From Gammaproteobacteria bacterium UBA5338 (GTDB taxonomy: Bacteria; Pseudomonadota; Gammaproteobacteria; Pseudomonadales; UBA5862): a stretch of DNA of 5,019 nt. Position numbers and translations under genes: made by a program. The number at the start of each line of letters is the position of its first letter. The stretch's first letter is position 1. The notes under the pieces were generated by a model. That model worked only from the letters and a program-made list of their open reading frames with translations, did not search any database and was not told where the DNA came from. Below, one piece after another: positions 1 to 5,019 of this stretch. The stretch lies in assembly GCA_002408105.1 (NCBI GenBank), contig DHQM01000231.1, positions 1 through 5,019 on the forward strand, given 5' to 3'.

Positions 1-1
1 C

Positions 2-400
2 GAACGGCGCATGCAGCGGGCAGCGGCCGAAGAGGCCGATCACCTCGCTTGGTGCAAGGAGCGCCTCGAAGAGTTGGGCAGCGCCCCCAGCCGGCTTGAC
101 CCGCTCTGGTATGCGCTGTCCCTCACACTCGGTGCCGGGGCCGCGGCCCTTGGCGACCGTATGAGCCTGGGCTTCGTCGCGGCCACCGAGGAACAGGTCG
201 GCGCTCACCTGGAATCACACCTGCGGTCGCTCCCAGAACGGGATGCGCGCAGCCGCGCCGTCGTGGAACAGATGCTCAGAGACGAACTGCAGCACGCGCG
301 GGCAGCGTTGGAAGCTGGCGGGGCCGACTTTCCTCGACCAATCAAGCAGGCGATGGCCTTGACCTCCAAGGTGATGACCCACCTGAGCTACCGGGTCTAA
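2..400 (+). CDS. coq7: Coq7 ubiquinone hydroxylase, 3' part (start lies outside the window)
   Basis: This is the C-terminal 132 residues of a Coq7-type ferritin-like diiron monooxygenase, which hydroxylates the demethoxy-quinol ring late in ubiquinone synthesis at the inner membrane. The open frame runs back to the window edge; the full family protein is about 200 to 220 residues, so the ATG at 11 is internal. Visible diiron ligands, counting from the first codon: Glu11-x-x-His14 (EEADH), the Glu pair 63/64 (ATEEQ), and Glu95-x-x-His98 (DELQH). The first helix-1 Glu must lie upstream. The stretches DHLAWCKERLEELG, SLGFVAATE and LTSKVMTHLSY are typical of bacterial Coq7. It converges on speD with 30 nt between the stops and no visible terminator. 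The family call is firm; only the 5' end is missing. Confidence 0.93.
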   Translation, partial: ERRMQRAAAEEADHLAWCKERLEELGSAPSRLDPLWYALSLTLGAGAAALGDRMSLGFVAATEEQVGAHLESHLRSLPERDARSRAVVEQMLRDELQHARAALEAGGADFPRPIKQAMALTSKVMTHLSYRV

Positions 401-430
401 CGCCGCAGGCAGCGCCACCCGTCGGTCAGC

Positions 431-1225
431 CTACCCGAGGTTCCGGCCGTAAAAGATCTCCTGCATCTCACGCCGCAGGCGCTGCTCAATCTCTCCCGCA
501 GTCTCCGTGTCCAGGGAAGTCGAAACGCTGCCGAACAGGTAGTTGTCCAGCGAGAACTCCTTCAGCAGCATTTTGGTGTGAAAGATGTTCTCTTGATACA
601 CGTTCACATCGATCATTTGGTAGCGGTCTTTGGTGTCCTGCGACAGGTAGTTCTGGATCGAGTCGATCTCATGGTCGATGTAGTGCTTATTGCCATCCAC
701 GTCACGCGTAAAGCCCCGCACGCGGTAGTCCACGGTGACAATATCGGAGTCGAAAGAATGGATCAGGTAGTTGAGCGCCTTAAGTGGTGAAATGAGCCCA
801 CAAGTCGAGACGTCGATGTCGGCCCGAAACGTACTGATGCCCTTGTCTGGGTGACTCTCCGGATAGGTGTGCACGGTCAGGTGGCTTTTGTCGAGGTGCG
901 CCACCACCGCATCGGGCAGTGGACCCGGCCCTTCGGCCAGCTGGTGCTCGGCTGGTGGGGTCACCGGGTCGGCAACCAGCATGGTCACGCTGGCACCCTG
1001 GGGATCGTAGTCCTCTCGGGACACATTCAGCACAGTGGCGCCGATGATGTCGCTGACATCCTGGAGGATGTGGGTCAGTCGATCGGCGTTGTACAGCTCG
1101 TCAATGTACTCAATGTACTCTCGCTGCTGCCCCTCAGACTGGGCGTAGCAGATGTCGTAGATGTTGAATGCCAAGGATTTGGTCAGGTTGTTGAAGCCAT
1201 GCAACCGCAGTTTATTGTTGACCAA
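431..1225 (-). CDS. speD: S-adenosylmethionine decarboxylase proenzyme, E. coli type
   Basis: SpeD decarboxylates S-adenosylmethionine to supply the aminopropyl donor for spermidine synthesis in the cytosol. The 264-residue product equals the E. coli length and aligns with it nearly end to end ([13 protein letters not shown] near the N-terminus, YGRNLG at the C-terminus). The proenzyme self-cleaves at Lys113-Ser114 in [16 protein letters not shown] to give the pyruvoyl cofactor; Cys142 in [15 protein letters not shown] matches the catalytic Cys140 of E. coli. The start is TTG at 1225. No in-frame ATG or GTG begins before the conserved block, and a strong GGAGGT (1238 to 1233) sits 7 nt upstream of the TTG. 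The upstream same-strand gene is the VOC protein, 67 nt away. No speE is in view. Function is very secure by motif and length. Confidence 0.97.
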   Translation of the reverse strand: MVNNKLRLHGFNNLTKSLAFNIYDICYAQSEGQQREYIEYIDELYNADRLTHILQDVSDIIGATVLNVSREDYDPQGASVTMLVADPVTPPAEHQLAEGPGPLPDAVVAHLDKSHLTVHTYPESHPDKGISTFRADIDVSTCGLISPLKALNYLIHSFDSDIVTVDYRVRGFTRDVDGNKHYIDHEIDSIQNYLSQDTKDRYQMIDVNVYQENIFHTKMLLKEFSLDNYLFGSVSTSLDTETAGEIEQRLRREMQEIFYGRNLG

Positions 1226-1232
1226 CGATGCT

Positions 1233-1238
1233 ACCTCC
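1233..1238 (-). promoter_or_regulatory. Ribosome binding site that fixes the TTG start of speD
   Basis: On the minus strand GGAGGT is followed by a 7-nt spacer and then TTG. This is the strongest Shine-Dalgarno match in the window and supports the rare start codon. Just upstream (plus-strand 1242 to 1253) lies a short dyad, CGCTG-TT-CAGCG, of unknown meaning. Confidence 0.8.
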
Positions 1239-1281
1239 AGCCGCTGTTCAGCGTGCCGTTCAAGTCAGTGCGAAAGGTGAA

Positions 1282-1300
1282 GTGGGTCCGTGCTACCCAC
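1282..1300 (-). terminator. Weak hairpin across the stop codon of the VOC gene
   Basis: A perfect 6-bp inverted repeat (GTGGGT at 1282-1287, ACCCAC at 1295-1300) with a 7-nt loop spans the stop codon of the VOC gene. In the direction of transcription it is followed by TTCACCTTTCG, which is only mildly T-rich, so it is at best a weak terminator or an mRNA-end stabiliser ahead of speD. It may also be chance. Confidence 0.22.
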
Positions 1301-1691
1301 AAATGGGCGGATGGTGGATCATTTGCACCAAGGTGCCATCAGGGTCCCGACAGTAAAAGCTGCGCGCACCATCGCGGTGGGTCCGCGGCAGTTGCGCAAC
1401 TTCAACGCCGTGCTGACACACCCAGTCGTGCCATGCATCCACGTCTTCGGGGCGCGCGAGTATAAACCCGATGTGGTCCAAACGCTGCGCCGGGTCCAAC
1501 GCACCCTGGCGGCGGTGCAGGGCCAGGTTGTCGGCTCCACTGCACAGGTACAGGTTGTCGGCGTCCGGACGCCACTCGACCGCCATGCCCAACACCTCGA
1601 CATAAAAGCGCTCACAGGCCTCGAAGGCCGCAACGAAGAGGGCGACGTGACGCAGCCCCTGGTGCGGCACCGGCCGCTCAGTCGCTGCCAT
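1293..1691 (-). CDS. VOC superfamily (glyoxalase/dioxygenase fold) protein
   Basis: A 132-residue single-module vicinal-oxygen-chelate protein with two βαβββ units. Unit 1 begins LRHVALFV with His15; unit 2 begins LDHIGFIL with His73 and ends DPDGTLVQMIHHP. Typical VOC enzymes coordinate a metal through His and Glu on these strands. The last Glu is here Gln123, with two His at 126 and 127 just after, so the metal site may be altered. His59 (LALH) could be another ligand. The substrate cannot be told from sequence; lactoylglutathione lyase, dioxygenase and resistance activities all use this fold. The chosen ATG overlaps the end of the OsmC-type gene by 14 nt (ATGGCAGCGACTGA). An in-frame ATG at 1724 would add 11 residues lacking family resemblance. 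No strong Shine-Dalgarno precedes either start, which suggests translational coupling to the upstream gene. Confidence 0.87.
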   Translation of the reverse strand: MAATERPVPHQGLRHVALFVAAFEACERFYVEVLGMAVEWRPDADNLYLCSGADNLALHRRQGALDPAQRLDHIGFILARPEDVDAWHDWVCQHGVEVAQLPRTHRDGARSFYCRDPDGTLVQMIHHPPICG

Positions 1692-2124
1692 GGGGGACCG
1701 GTTCCGAGACGTCGACGATTTCATAATCGTGGGATACCTCGACCCCTGCCGCTGCCAACATGATTGAGGCCGAGCAATACTTTTCCGCCGATAATTCCAC
1801 AGCGCGCTTGACGGACGGCTCCTTGAGAGCCCTGCCAGAGACCACGAAATGGAAGTGAATGCGGGTAAACACAGCCGGTACCGCGTCTGCGCGTTCAGCG
1901 GTCAACTCAGCCACACAGTCAGTCACCGGCTGGCGCGATTTGCGTAAGATCGACACGACATCAAATGCCGAACAACCACCCGCGCCCATGAGCATCAGTT
2001 CCATGGGGCGCACCCCGAGGTTTGCGCCACCGGCGCTCTCCGGCCCATCAATGACGACGCTGTGGCCACTCTCGGACTGCGCCACAAACAGTGCGTTCTC
2101 AACCCACTTGACCCGCGCTTTCAT
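1678..2124 (-). CDS. OsmC-family protein, YhfA-like
   Basis: A 148-residue OsmC/Ohr-superfamily protein closely resembling E. coli YhfA (MKARVKWVE at the start; GGCSAFDVVSIL and LSAEKYCSASIML in the body). Both signature cysteines are present: Cys51 and Cys117, the redox pair that reduces organic peroxides in OsmC and Ohr. The physiological role of the YhfA branch is not established, so peroxide reduction is inference. An earlier in-frame ATG at 2178 would add 18 residues, but the family starts at 2124, where GGAG (2133 to 2130) lies 5 nt upstream. The gene is divergent from crp, the same arrangement as yhfA and crp in E. coli, and its 3' end overlaps the VOC gene. A cytosolic protein; no signal peptide or membrane segment is seen. 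Confidence 0.93.
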   Translation of the reverse strand: MKARVKWVENALFVAQSESGHSVVIDGPESAGGANLGVRPMELMLMGAGGCSAFDVVSILRKSRQPVTDCVAELTAERADAVPAVFTRIHFHFVVSGRALKEPSVKRAVELSAEKYCSASIMLAAAGVEVSHDYEIVDVSEPVPHGSD

Positions 2125-2129
2125 GACCT

Positions 2130-2133
2130 CTCC
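2130..2133 (-). promoter_or_regulatory. Ribosome binding site of the OsmC-family gene
   Basis: The minus strand reads GGAGAGGTC directly before the ATG at 2124. GGAG with 5-nt spacing favours this start over the ATG at 2178, and the protein family begins here as well. Confidence 0.6.
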
Positions 2134-2252
2134 GACACACTTGCAAGCACCCGCTGCCCCTGCCTCGGGCGGGCGCAAAGCCTACCACAGCGCGCCCGGG
2201 CGATCAGCCCAGCGTACCGCCCAAAGCAGCACTTCGACCGCTCATCCAGGAC

Positions 2253-2257
2253 GGAGG
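2253..2257 (+). promoter_or_regulatory. Strong Shine-Dalgarno before an alternative GTG start of crp
   Basis: GGAGG followed by 7 nt and then GTG at 2265, in frame with crp. This is an almost ideal ribosome binding site. It would lengthen the protein by 23 residues over the ATG at 2334, and it is the main reason the crp start stays open. Confidence 0.5.
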
Positions 2258-2319
2258 TTTAGCAGTGGCGAAGGACCAGAGGGGCAACCATACTTGTTGC
2301 AGACGCCAGCTGCCCCAGT

Positions 2320-2323
2320 GGAG
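2320..2323 (+). promoter_or_regulatory. Shine-Dalgarno before the ATG start of crp
   Basis: GGAG with a 10-nt spacer precedes the ATG at 2334. It is weaker than the site at 2253-2257, but it gives a protein length closer to known CRP-family members. Confidence 0.45.
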
Positions 2324-2333
2324 CCCTCACTTG

Positions 2334-3035
2334 ATGCCGACCTCAACCCCAGACCCTGCCGACCGGTTGGAGGCAAAGCCGCTGCCTGTGCCGGGGCGTT
2401 CGAAAGCCTATTCACTGCTGCCGCCCATTGAAGGGCTGGAAAGCTTCCTCGGCCACTGCCACAAGCGCAGGTACAGCAAGAATGCCAGCATTCTGGACCG
2501 GAACGCAGACTGCAGTTCGTTGTTTTTCATCCTGCGCGGCTCCGTCCGCGTGTCCGTGGAGGAGCCAGGCGGCAAGGAAATGATTCTCTCCTACCTCAAC
2601 CGTGGGGACTTCTTTGGCGAAATGGGTTTGTTTGAAAGCGCACCGACACGATCGGCTGTGGTCCGCTCCCGAACAGACTGCGAGGTCGCCGAAATCAGCT
2701 ACGCGCGGTTTCTGCAGTTGATGCCCCAGTATCCAGCGGTGCTGTTCGCCCTGTCGGGCCAGATCGCGGCCCGCCTGAAAACCACCACCCGCAAGGTCAC
2801 CGACCTCGCGTTCGTGGACGTCACTGGGCGCATTGCCAGCACGTTGCTCGACCTGTGCAAGCAGCCCGATGCAATGACCCACCCCGACGGCATGCAGATC
2901 AAGATCACCCGCCAGGAAATCGGACGGATGGCAGGCTGCTCTCGGGAAATGGTCGGACGGGTACTCAAAGAACTGGAAACCCAAGGGCTGCTCAGCGCCC
3001 ATGGAAAAACCATGGTGATTTATGGCACCCGCTAA
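2334..3035 (+). CDS. crp: CRP/Vfr-type cyclic AMP receptor transcription factor
   Basis: A global regulator that binds cAMP and then DNA as a dimer. The 233-residue product has a cNMP-binding domain (about 35 to 150), a long dimer helix, and a C-terminal helix-turn-helix, ending [11 protein letters not shown] as in E. coli Crp. The cAMP phosphate cassette is intact: Gly95-Glu96 (FFGEMGLF) and Arg106-Ser107. The base-contacting pair is Thr151-Thr152, as in Vfr (TTRK), where E. coli Crp has Thr-Ser. The recognition helix [10 protein letters not shown] keeps Arg204, Glu205 and Arg209, which in E. coli read TGTGA half-sites. [15 protein letters not shown] and [12 protein letters not shown] are near-identical to Crp and Vfr, so this is cAMP-type rather than Xanthomonas Clp-type, which lacks the Arg-Ser. 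The N-terminus is about 24 residues longer than E. coli; starting at GTG 2265 makes it 47 longer. The downstream gene overlaps by 14 nt. Confidence 0.94.
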   Translation: MPTSTPDPADRLEAKPLPVPGRSKAYSLLPPIEGLESFLGHCHKRRYSKNASILDRNADCSSLFFILRGSVRVSVEEPGGKEMILSYLNRGDFFGEMGLFESAPTRSAVVRSRTDCEVAEISYARFLQLMPQYPAVLFALSGQIAARLKTTTRKVTDLAFVDVTGRIASTLLDLCKQPDAMTHPDGMQIKITRQEIGRMAGCSREMVGRVLKELETQGLLSAHGKTMVIYGTR

Positions 3036-3531
3036 ATTGCAAGCACCTGGCCACAGCATGCAACAAGCGGTGGCAAGACTGCTTGAACACCCCGAATTTT
3101 TGCACCGGGGCGCCTCGCGAACTGTCCAGTTGAGTGCCAACCAGCGGCTGTTCTGCGAGGGTGAGCATTGCGGCAAGCTGTACGTGATCGAACAAGGGCG
3201 GGTGCGGGTGACAACGGCCGTACCGCTGGCGAACGAGCGCCACATTCAACCGGGCATCGCTGACCTGGGCCCGGGCGAGATGGTGGGTGAACTCGCGATG
3301 GTGGATGGCGGCCGCCACACGGCTTCGGTCATCACCCTCACCGACACCCGGCTTACGGAAATCGACAGTGCGGCGCTGCTGGCGTTTCTGGACGAGCACC
3401 CGGAACTCGGTTACCCAATGATGAAAGCCCTCGCCACCAGCTTGGTCGAACGCATGCGTGCGGCCAATTCAAAAGTCAGTTCACTGTTTGCCTGGGGGCT
3501 CAAGGCCCACCGCATCGAGCAACACCTCTAG
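3022..3531 (+). CDS. Stand-alone cyclic-nucleotide-binding-domain protein without HTH
   Basis: A 169-residue protein with one cNMP-binding fold (about 30 to 120) followed by a helix resembling the CRP dimer helix ([20 protein letters not shown]). It ends about 20 residues later with no helix-turn-helix, so it is unlikely to bind DNA alone. The phosphate cassette is recognisable: Gly89-Glu90 in [13 protein letters not shown], then Arg98-His99-Thr100-Ala101. The family pattern is Arg-Ser/Thr-Ala, so the position that should hold the phosphate-binding Arg is His99, with an Arg one residue earlier. Ligand binding is therefore uncertain. The ATG lies inside the end of crp (overlap ATGGCACCCGCTAA), implying co-translation; a second in-frame ATG at 3058 has no Shine-Dalgarno. 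Possible roles, all inference: a partner or modulator of the upstream CRP, or a cNMP sensor acting on another protein. I do not recognise a named family. Confidence 0.88.
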   Translation: MAPAKLQAPGHSMQQAVARLLEHPEFLHRGASRTVQLSANQRLFCEGEHCGKLYVIEQGRVRVTTAVPLANERHIQPGIADLGPGEMVGELAMVDGGRHTASVITLTDTRLTEIDSAALLAFLDEHPELGYPMMKALATSLVERMRAANSKVSSLFAWGLKAHRIEQHL

Positions 3532-4892
3532 TCCCACAGTGCTTCGCAGGCCGCGATGGCCTCGGCGACATTGCCCACCGCCTCCACCTGCATTCCGGTC
3601 AAGCCGCCCCTTGGGCGGTTGCCTGCCGGGACAACTGCCCGCGAGAACCCATGTTTGGTGGCCTCTTGCAAGCGATCCACACCATGGGCAACCGGGCGAA
3701 TCTCTCCCGAAAGCCCCACCTCTCCCAACACCACCAGCCCTGTGGGCAAGGCGCGGTTCCGCATGCTCGAGACCAGCGCCAACAACAGCGCAAGGTCAGC
3801 GCTGGTTTCCTCAACCCGAACCCCGCCGACCACATTGACGAAGACATCCTGGTCGCCGAGAAAAATCCCGCCGTGGCGGTGCAGCACCGCCAGCAACAGT
3901 GCCAAGCGGTTGTTGTCCATGCCCACGGCCAGGCGGCGCGGTTGACCATGGTGGCTGTCGTCCAGGAGCACCTGCAGCTCCACCAACAGCGGTCGGGTGC
4001 CTTCCCACAGCGCGGTCACAAGGGTGCCGGGAACCGGGGTCGACCGACCTGACAAAAACAACGCCGAAGGATTTTTTACCTCACGCAGGCCCTGCTCCAG
4101 CATGGCAAAAACACCCAACTCGTTGACCGCACCGAAGCGGTTTTTGTGGGTTCGCAGGGTGCGGTAGCGGCTGTCGTCGGAGCTTTCGAGCATCATGGAC
4201 GTGTCGATCATGTGCTCAAGCACCTTGGGCCCAGCGAGGTGCCCTTCCTTGGTGACATGCCCAACAAGCAACAACACAGTCGCGCTTTCTTTGGCGTAGC
4301 GCACCAGGCGGGCGGCGCTCTCGCGCACCTGCGTCACGCTTCCAGGTGCCGATGCGACGCCTTCGACCTGCATCACCTGGATCGAGTCGATCACCAGCAC
4401 GCGCGGGCGGTGCTGAACCGCCGCGGCCAGCACAGCGCCCACCTCAGTCTCCGCCAGAAGGTGCAGCGGCGCTTGATCGAGCCCGAGCCGCGCAGCGCGC
4501 ATGGCGACCTGTTGCGGCGACTCCTCGCCGCTTACGTACAGCACCGGCGCCTTTGCCGCAATCGCACCGAGCGCCTGCAGCAGCAGTGTGCTTTTGCCTG
4601 CCCCCGGGTGTCCGCCGAGAAGCACCGCCGATCCCGCGACGAGCCCGCCACCCAGAACCCGATCGAGTTCGGCGATGCCCGTGAGCAGGCGCGGGCTTGT
4701 CGACCACTCCACATCCGCCATGGCCTGCACCCGGCTTGGACCTGCTGCTGCGCCGGCATAGCCGGTCGAGGCCGTGCCCAGGGGCGCTTCTTCAATGGCA
4801 TTCCAAGCCCCGCAGGCGGTGCATTGGCCCTGCCACTTGGGGTACTCAGCACCACAGTCGGTGCAGGCGAATACGGTCTTGGCTTTGGGCAT
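3528..4892 (-). CDS. radA: DNA repair protein RadA (Sms)
   Basis: RadA is a RecA-like ATPase and helicase that processes branched recombination intermediates. The 454-residue product has the full family layout: an N-terminal zinc finger with Cys10, Cys13, Cys24 and Cys27; a RecA-type ATPase with Walker A GGHPGAGKST (93 to 102, Lys100) and Walker B VLVIDS (165 to 170); the RadA signature KNRFG (250 to 254); and a C-terminal Lon-protease-like domain (VNVVGGVRVEETSADLALLLALVSS, then GEVGLSGEIRPV). Length and motifs match E. coli RadA. The start at 4892 keeps the whole zinc finger, though no clear Shine-Dalgarno precedes it. It lies 37 nt downstream of the alanine racemase gene on the same strand, probably co-transcribed. 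At its 3' end it shares the tetranucleotide CTAG with the convergent cNMP-binding gene. Confidence 0.97.
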   Translation of the reverse strand: MPKAKTVFACTDCGAEYPKWQGQCTACGAWNAIEEAPLGTASTGYAGAAAGPSRVQAMADVEWSTSPRLLTGIAELDRVLGGGLVAGSAVLLGGHPGAGKSTLLLQALGAIAAKAPVLYVSGEESPQQVAMRAARLGLDQAPLHLLAETEVGAVLAAAVQHRPRVLVIDSIQVMQVEGVASAPGSVTQVRESAARLVRYAKESATVLLLVGHVTKEGHLAGPKVLEHMIDTSMMLESSDDSRYRTLRTHKNRFGAVNELGVFAMLEQGLREVKNPSALFLSGRSTPVPGTLVTALWEGTRPLLVELQVLLDDSHHGQPRRLAVGMDNNRLALLLAVLHRHGGIFLGDQDVFVNVVGGVRVEETSADLALLLALVSSMRNRALPTGLVVLGEVGLSGEIRPVAHGVDRLQEATKHGFSRAVVPAGNRPRGGLTGMQVEAVGNVAEAIAACEALWD

Positions 4893-4921
4893 CGGGAGCG
4901 TCTGCTGGACTGTGCGGGCCT

Positions 4922-4951
4922 CGTGGCCGTTACTTATACCGCACGGCCACG
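4922..4951. repeat. 9-bp perfect inverted repeat over the end of the racemase gene
   Basis: CGTGGCCGT (4922-4930) pairs perfectly with ACGGCCACG (4943-4951) around a 12-nt loop. The stem and loop contain the last codons and the TAA stop of the upstream gene and end 29 nt before the radA start. No T-run follows on either strand, so this is not a canonical intrinsic terminator. A partial attenuator, RNA-processing signal or stability hairpin between the two genes is possible. Confidence 0.6.
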
Positions 4952-5019
4952 CGCCGGGTCACGCCCGTAAAGAGCGCGTAGGGAATGGTCCCCGCGCCCT
5001 GGGCGAGCCGCTCTGCCGG
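4930..5019 (-). CDS. alr: Alanine racemase, last 29 residues (start lies outside the window)
   Basis: The minus strand is open from the right edge to a TAA at 4932-4930 and encodes 29 residues, including AERLAQGAGTIPYALFTGVTRRVAVRYK. This resembles the C-terminus of the PLP-dependent alanine racemase Alr, where the family pattern is (A)GT(I/V)xYE(L/I)xxxxxxRVPxxY. That enzyme makes D-alanine for peptidoglycan. The position usually holding Glu after the Tyr is Ala here. The gene order alr then radA on one strand is common in Proteobacteria, which supports the call. With so short a fragment the catalytic Lys and Tyr are not visible, so the identification rests on the C-terminal motif and context. 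A 37-nt gap leads to radA. Confidence 0.75.
   Translation of the reverse strand, partial: PAERLAQGAGTIPYALFTGVTRRVAVRYK
4933..4962 (-). promoter_or_regulatory. Possible sigma-70 promoter for radA inside the 3' end of alr
   Basis: On the minus strand GTGACC (4962-4957, 4 of 6 match to TTGACA) and TATAAG (4938-4933, 5 of 6 match to TATAAT) are separated by 18 nt. Transcription would begin near 4926, giving a leader of roughly 35 nt to the radA ATG. The -10 is the most AT-rich spot in the area, but it also encodes the terminal Tyr-Lys codons of alr, so chance is possible. Confidence 0.28.

Larger units (their letters stand above)
2125..2333. other. Divergent intergenic region between the OsmC-family gene and crp
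   Basis: This stretch must carry the promoters for both divergent genes. I see no convincing sigma-70 hexamers and no full TGTGA-N6-TCACA CRP site. It holds a perfect 10-bp palindrome CGCCCGGGCG at 2193-2202 and an overlapping 7-bp stem (2170-2176 with 2192-2198, 15-nt loop). Either could be an operator or simply GC-rich chance. If crp starts at the GTG at 2265, the region shrinks to 140 nt and 2265-2333 is coding. Confidence 0.5.

Noticed and set aside
11..400. ATG at 11 as the start of coq7
   Set aside because: The frame is open to the window edge, and the diiron helix containing Glu11 and His14 needs about 80 residues upstream to make a Coq7.
401..430. Possible bidirectional terminator between coq7 and speD
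   Set aside because: The 30-nt gap has no stable stem and no T-run.
400..480. Direct repeat ACGCCGCAGGC at 400-410 and 470-480
   Set aside because: Eleven bases, two copies only, one in the coq7/speD gap and one inside conserved speD coding sequence; probably chance in GC-rich DNA.
851..1465. Plus-strand open frame of 204 codons opposite speD and the VOC gene
   Set aside because: It runs across two real minus-strand genes and their intergenic gap with no ribosome binding site or recognisable domain.
2125..2333. CRP binding site (TGTGA-N6-TCACA) for autoregulation of crp
   Set aside because: No half-site pair with the right spacing was found by eye on either strand.
1859..2431. Plus-strand open frame of 190 codons leading into crp
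   Set aside because: It is antisense to the OsmC-type gene and then out of frame with crp; composition is Pro/Ala/Ser-rich without domain signal.
2412..3245. Minus-strand open frame of 277 codons opposite crp and the cNMP-binding gene
   Set aside because: It lies wholly antisense to two clearly recognisable genes, has a low-complexity Cys/Ala/His-rich translation with no family resemblance, and is expected by chance in GC-rich DNA.
4146..4970. Plus-strand open frame of 274 codons opposite radA
   Set aside because: It is antisense to the conserved RadA ATPase and zinc-finger regions and its His/Arg-rich translation resembles no known protein; a GC-driven shadow.

Overview
The window looks like chromosomal DNA from a GC-rich proteobacterium. 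The markers are an E. coli-type SpeD, a Coq7 hydroxylase of the bacterial ubiquinone pathway, and a CRP very close to E. coli Crp and Pseudomonas Vfr. A gammaproteobacterium fits best, because the order crp/vfr, OsmC-family gene, speD, coq7 is the one I recall from Pseudomonas aeruginosa, and crp divergent from yhfA is the E. coli arrangement. A betaproteobacterium cannot be excluded. Nothing suggests a plasmid, phage or island: there is no transposase, integrase, tRNA, rRNA or CRISPR, and coding density is very high.

Layout from left to right. The 3' end of coq7 (+) runs off the left edge and converges on speD (-). Upstream of speD on the same strand lie a small VOC/glyoxalase-fold gene and an OsmC-family gene similar to YhfA, overlapping by 14 nt. 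A short divergent intergenic region (from 2125 to either 2264 or 2333) separates these from a rightward pair: a full-length CRP-family regulator and, overlapping it by 14 nt, a stand-alone cyclic-nucleotide-binding-domain protein without a DNA-binding domain. This second gene meets radA (-) tail to tail, so that one CTAG tetranucleotide supplies both stop codons. Upstream of radA, with 37 nt between, is the last part of what is probably alanine racemase (-), cut by the right edge.

Functionally the window combines ubiquinone synthesis (Coq7), polyamine synthesis (SpeD), a probable thiol peroxidase-type OsmC protein with a small metal-site-fold partner, global cAMP-type regulation (CRP), recombinational repair (RadA) and peptidoglycan precursor supply (Alr). 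Most of it is conserved housekeeping. The least ordinary element is the HTH-less cNMP-binding protein translationally joined to crp, whose phosphate-binding cassette has His where the family normally has Arg. I see no CRISPR, toxin-antitoxin or defence system here.
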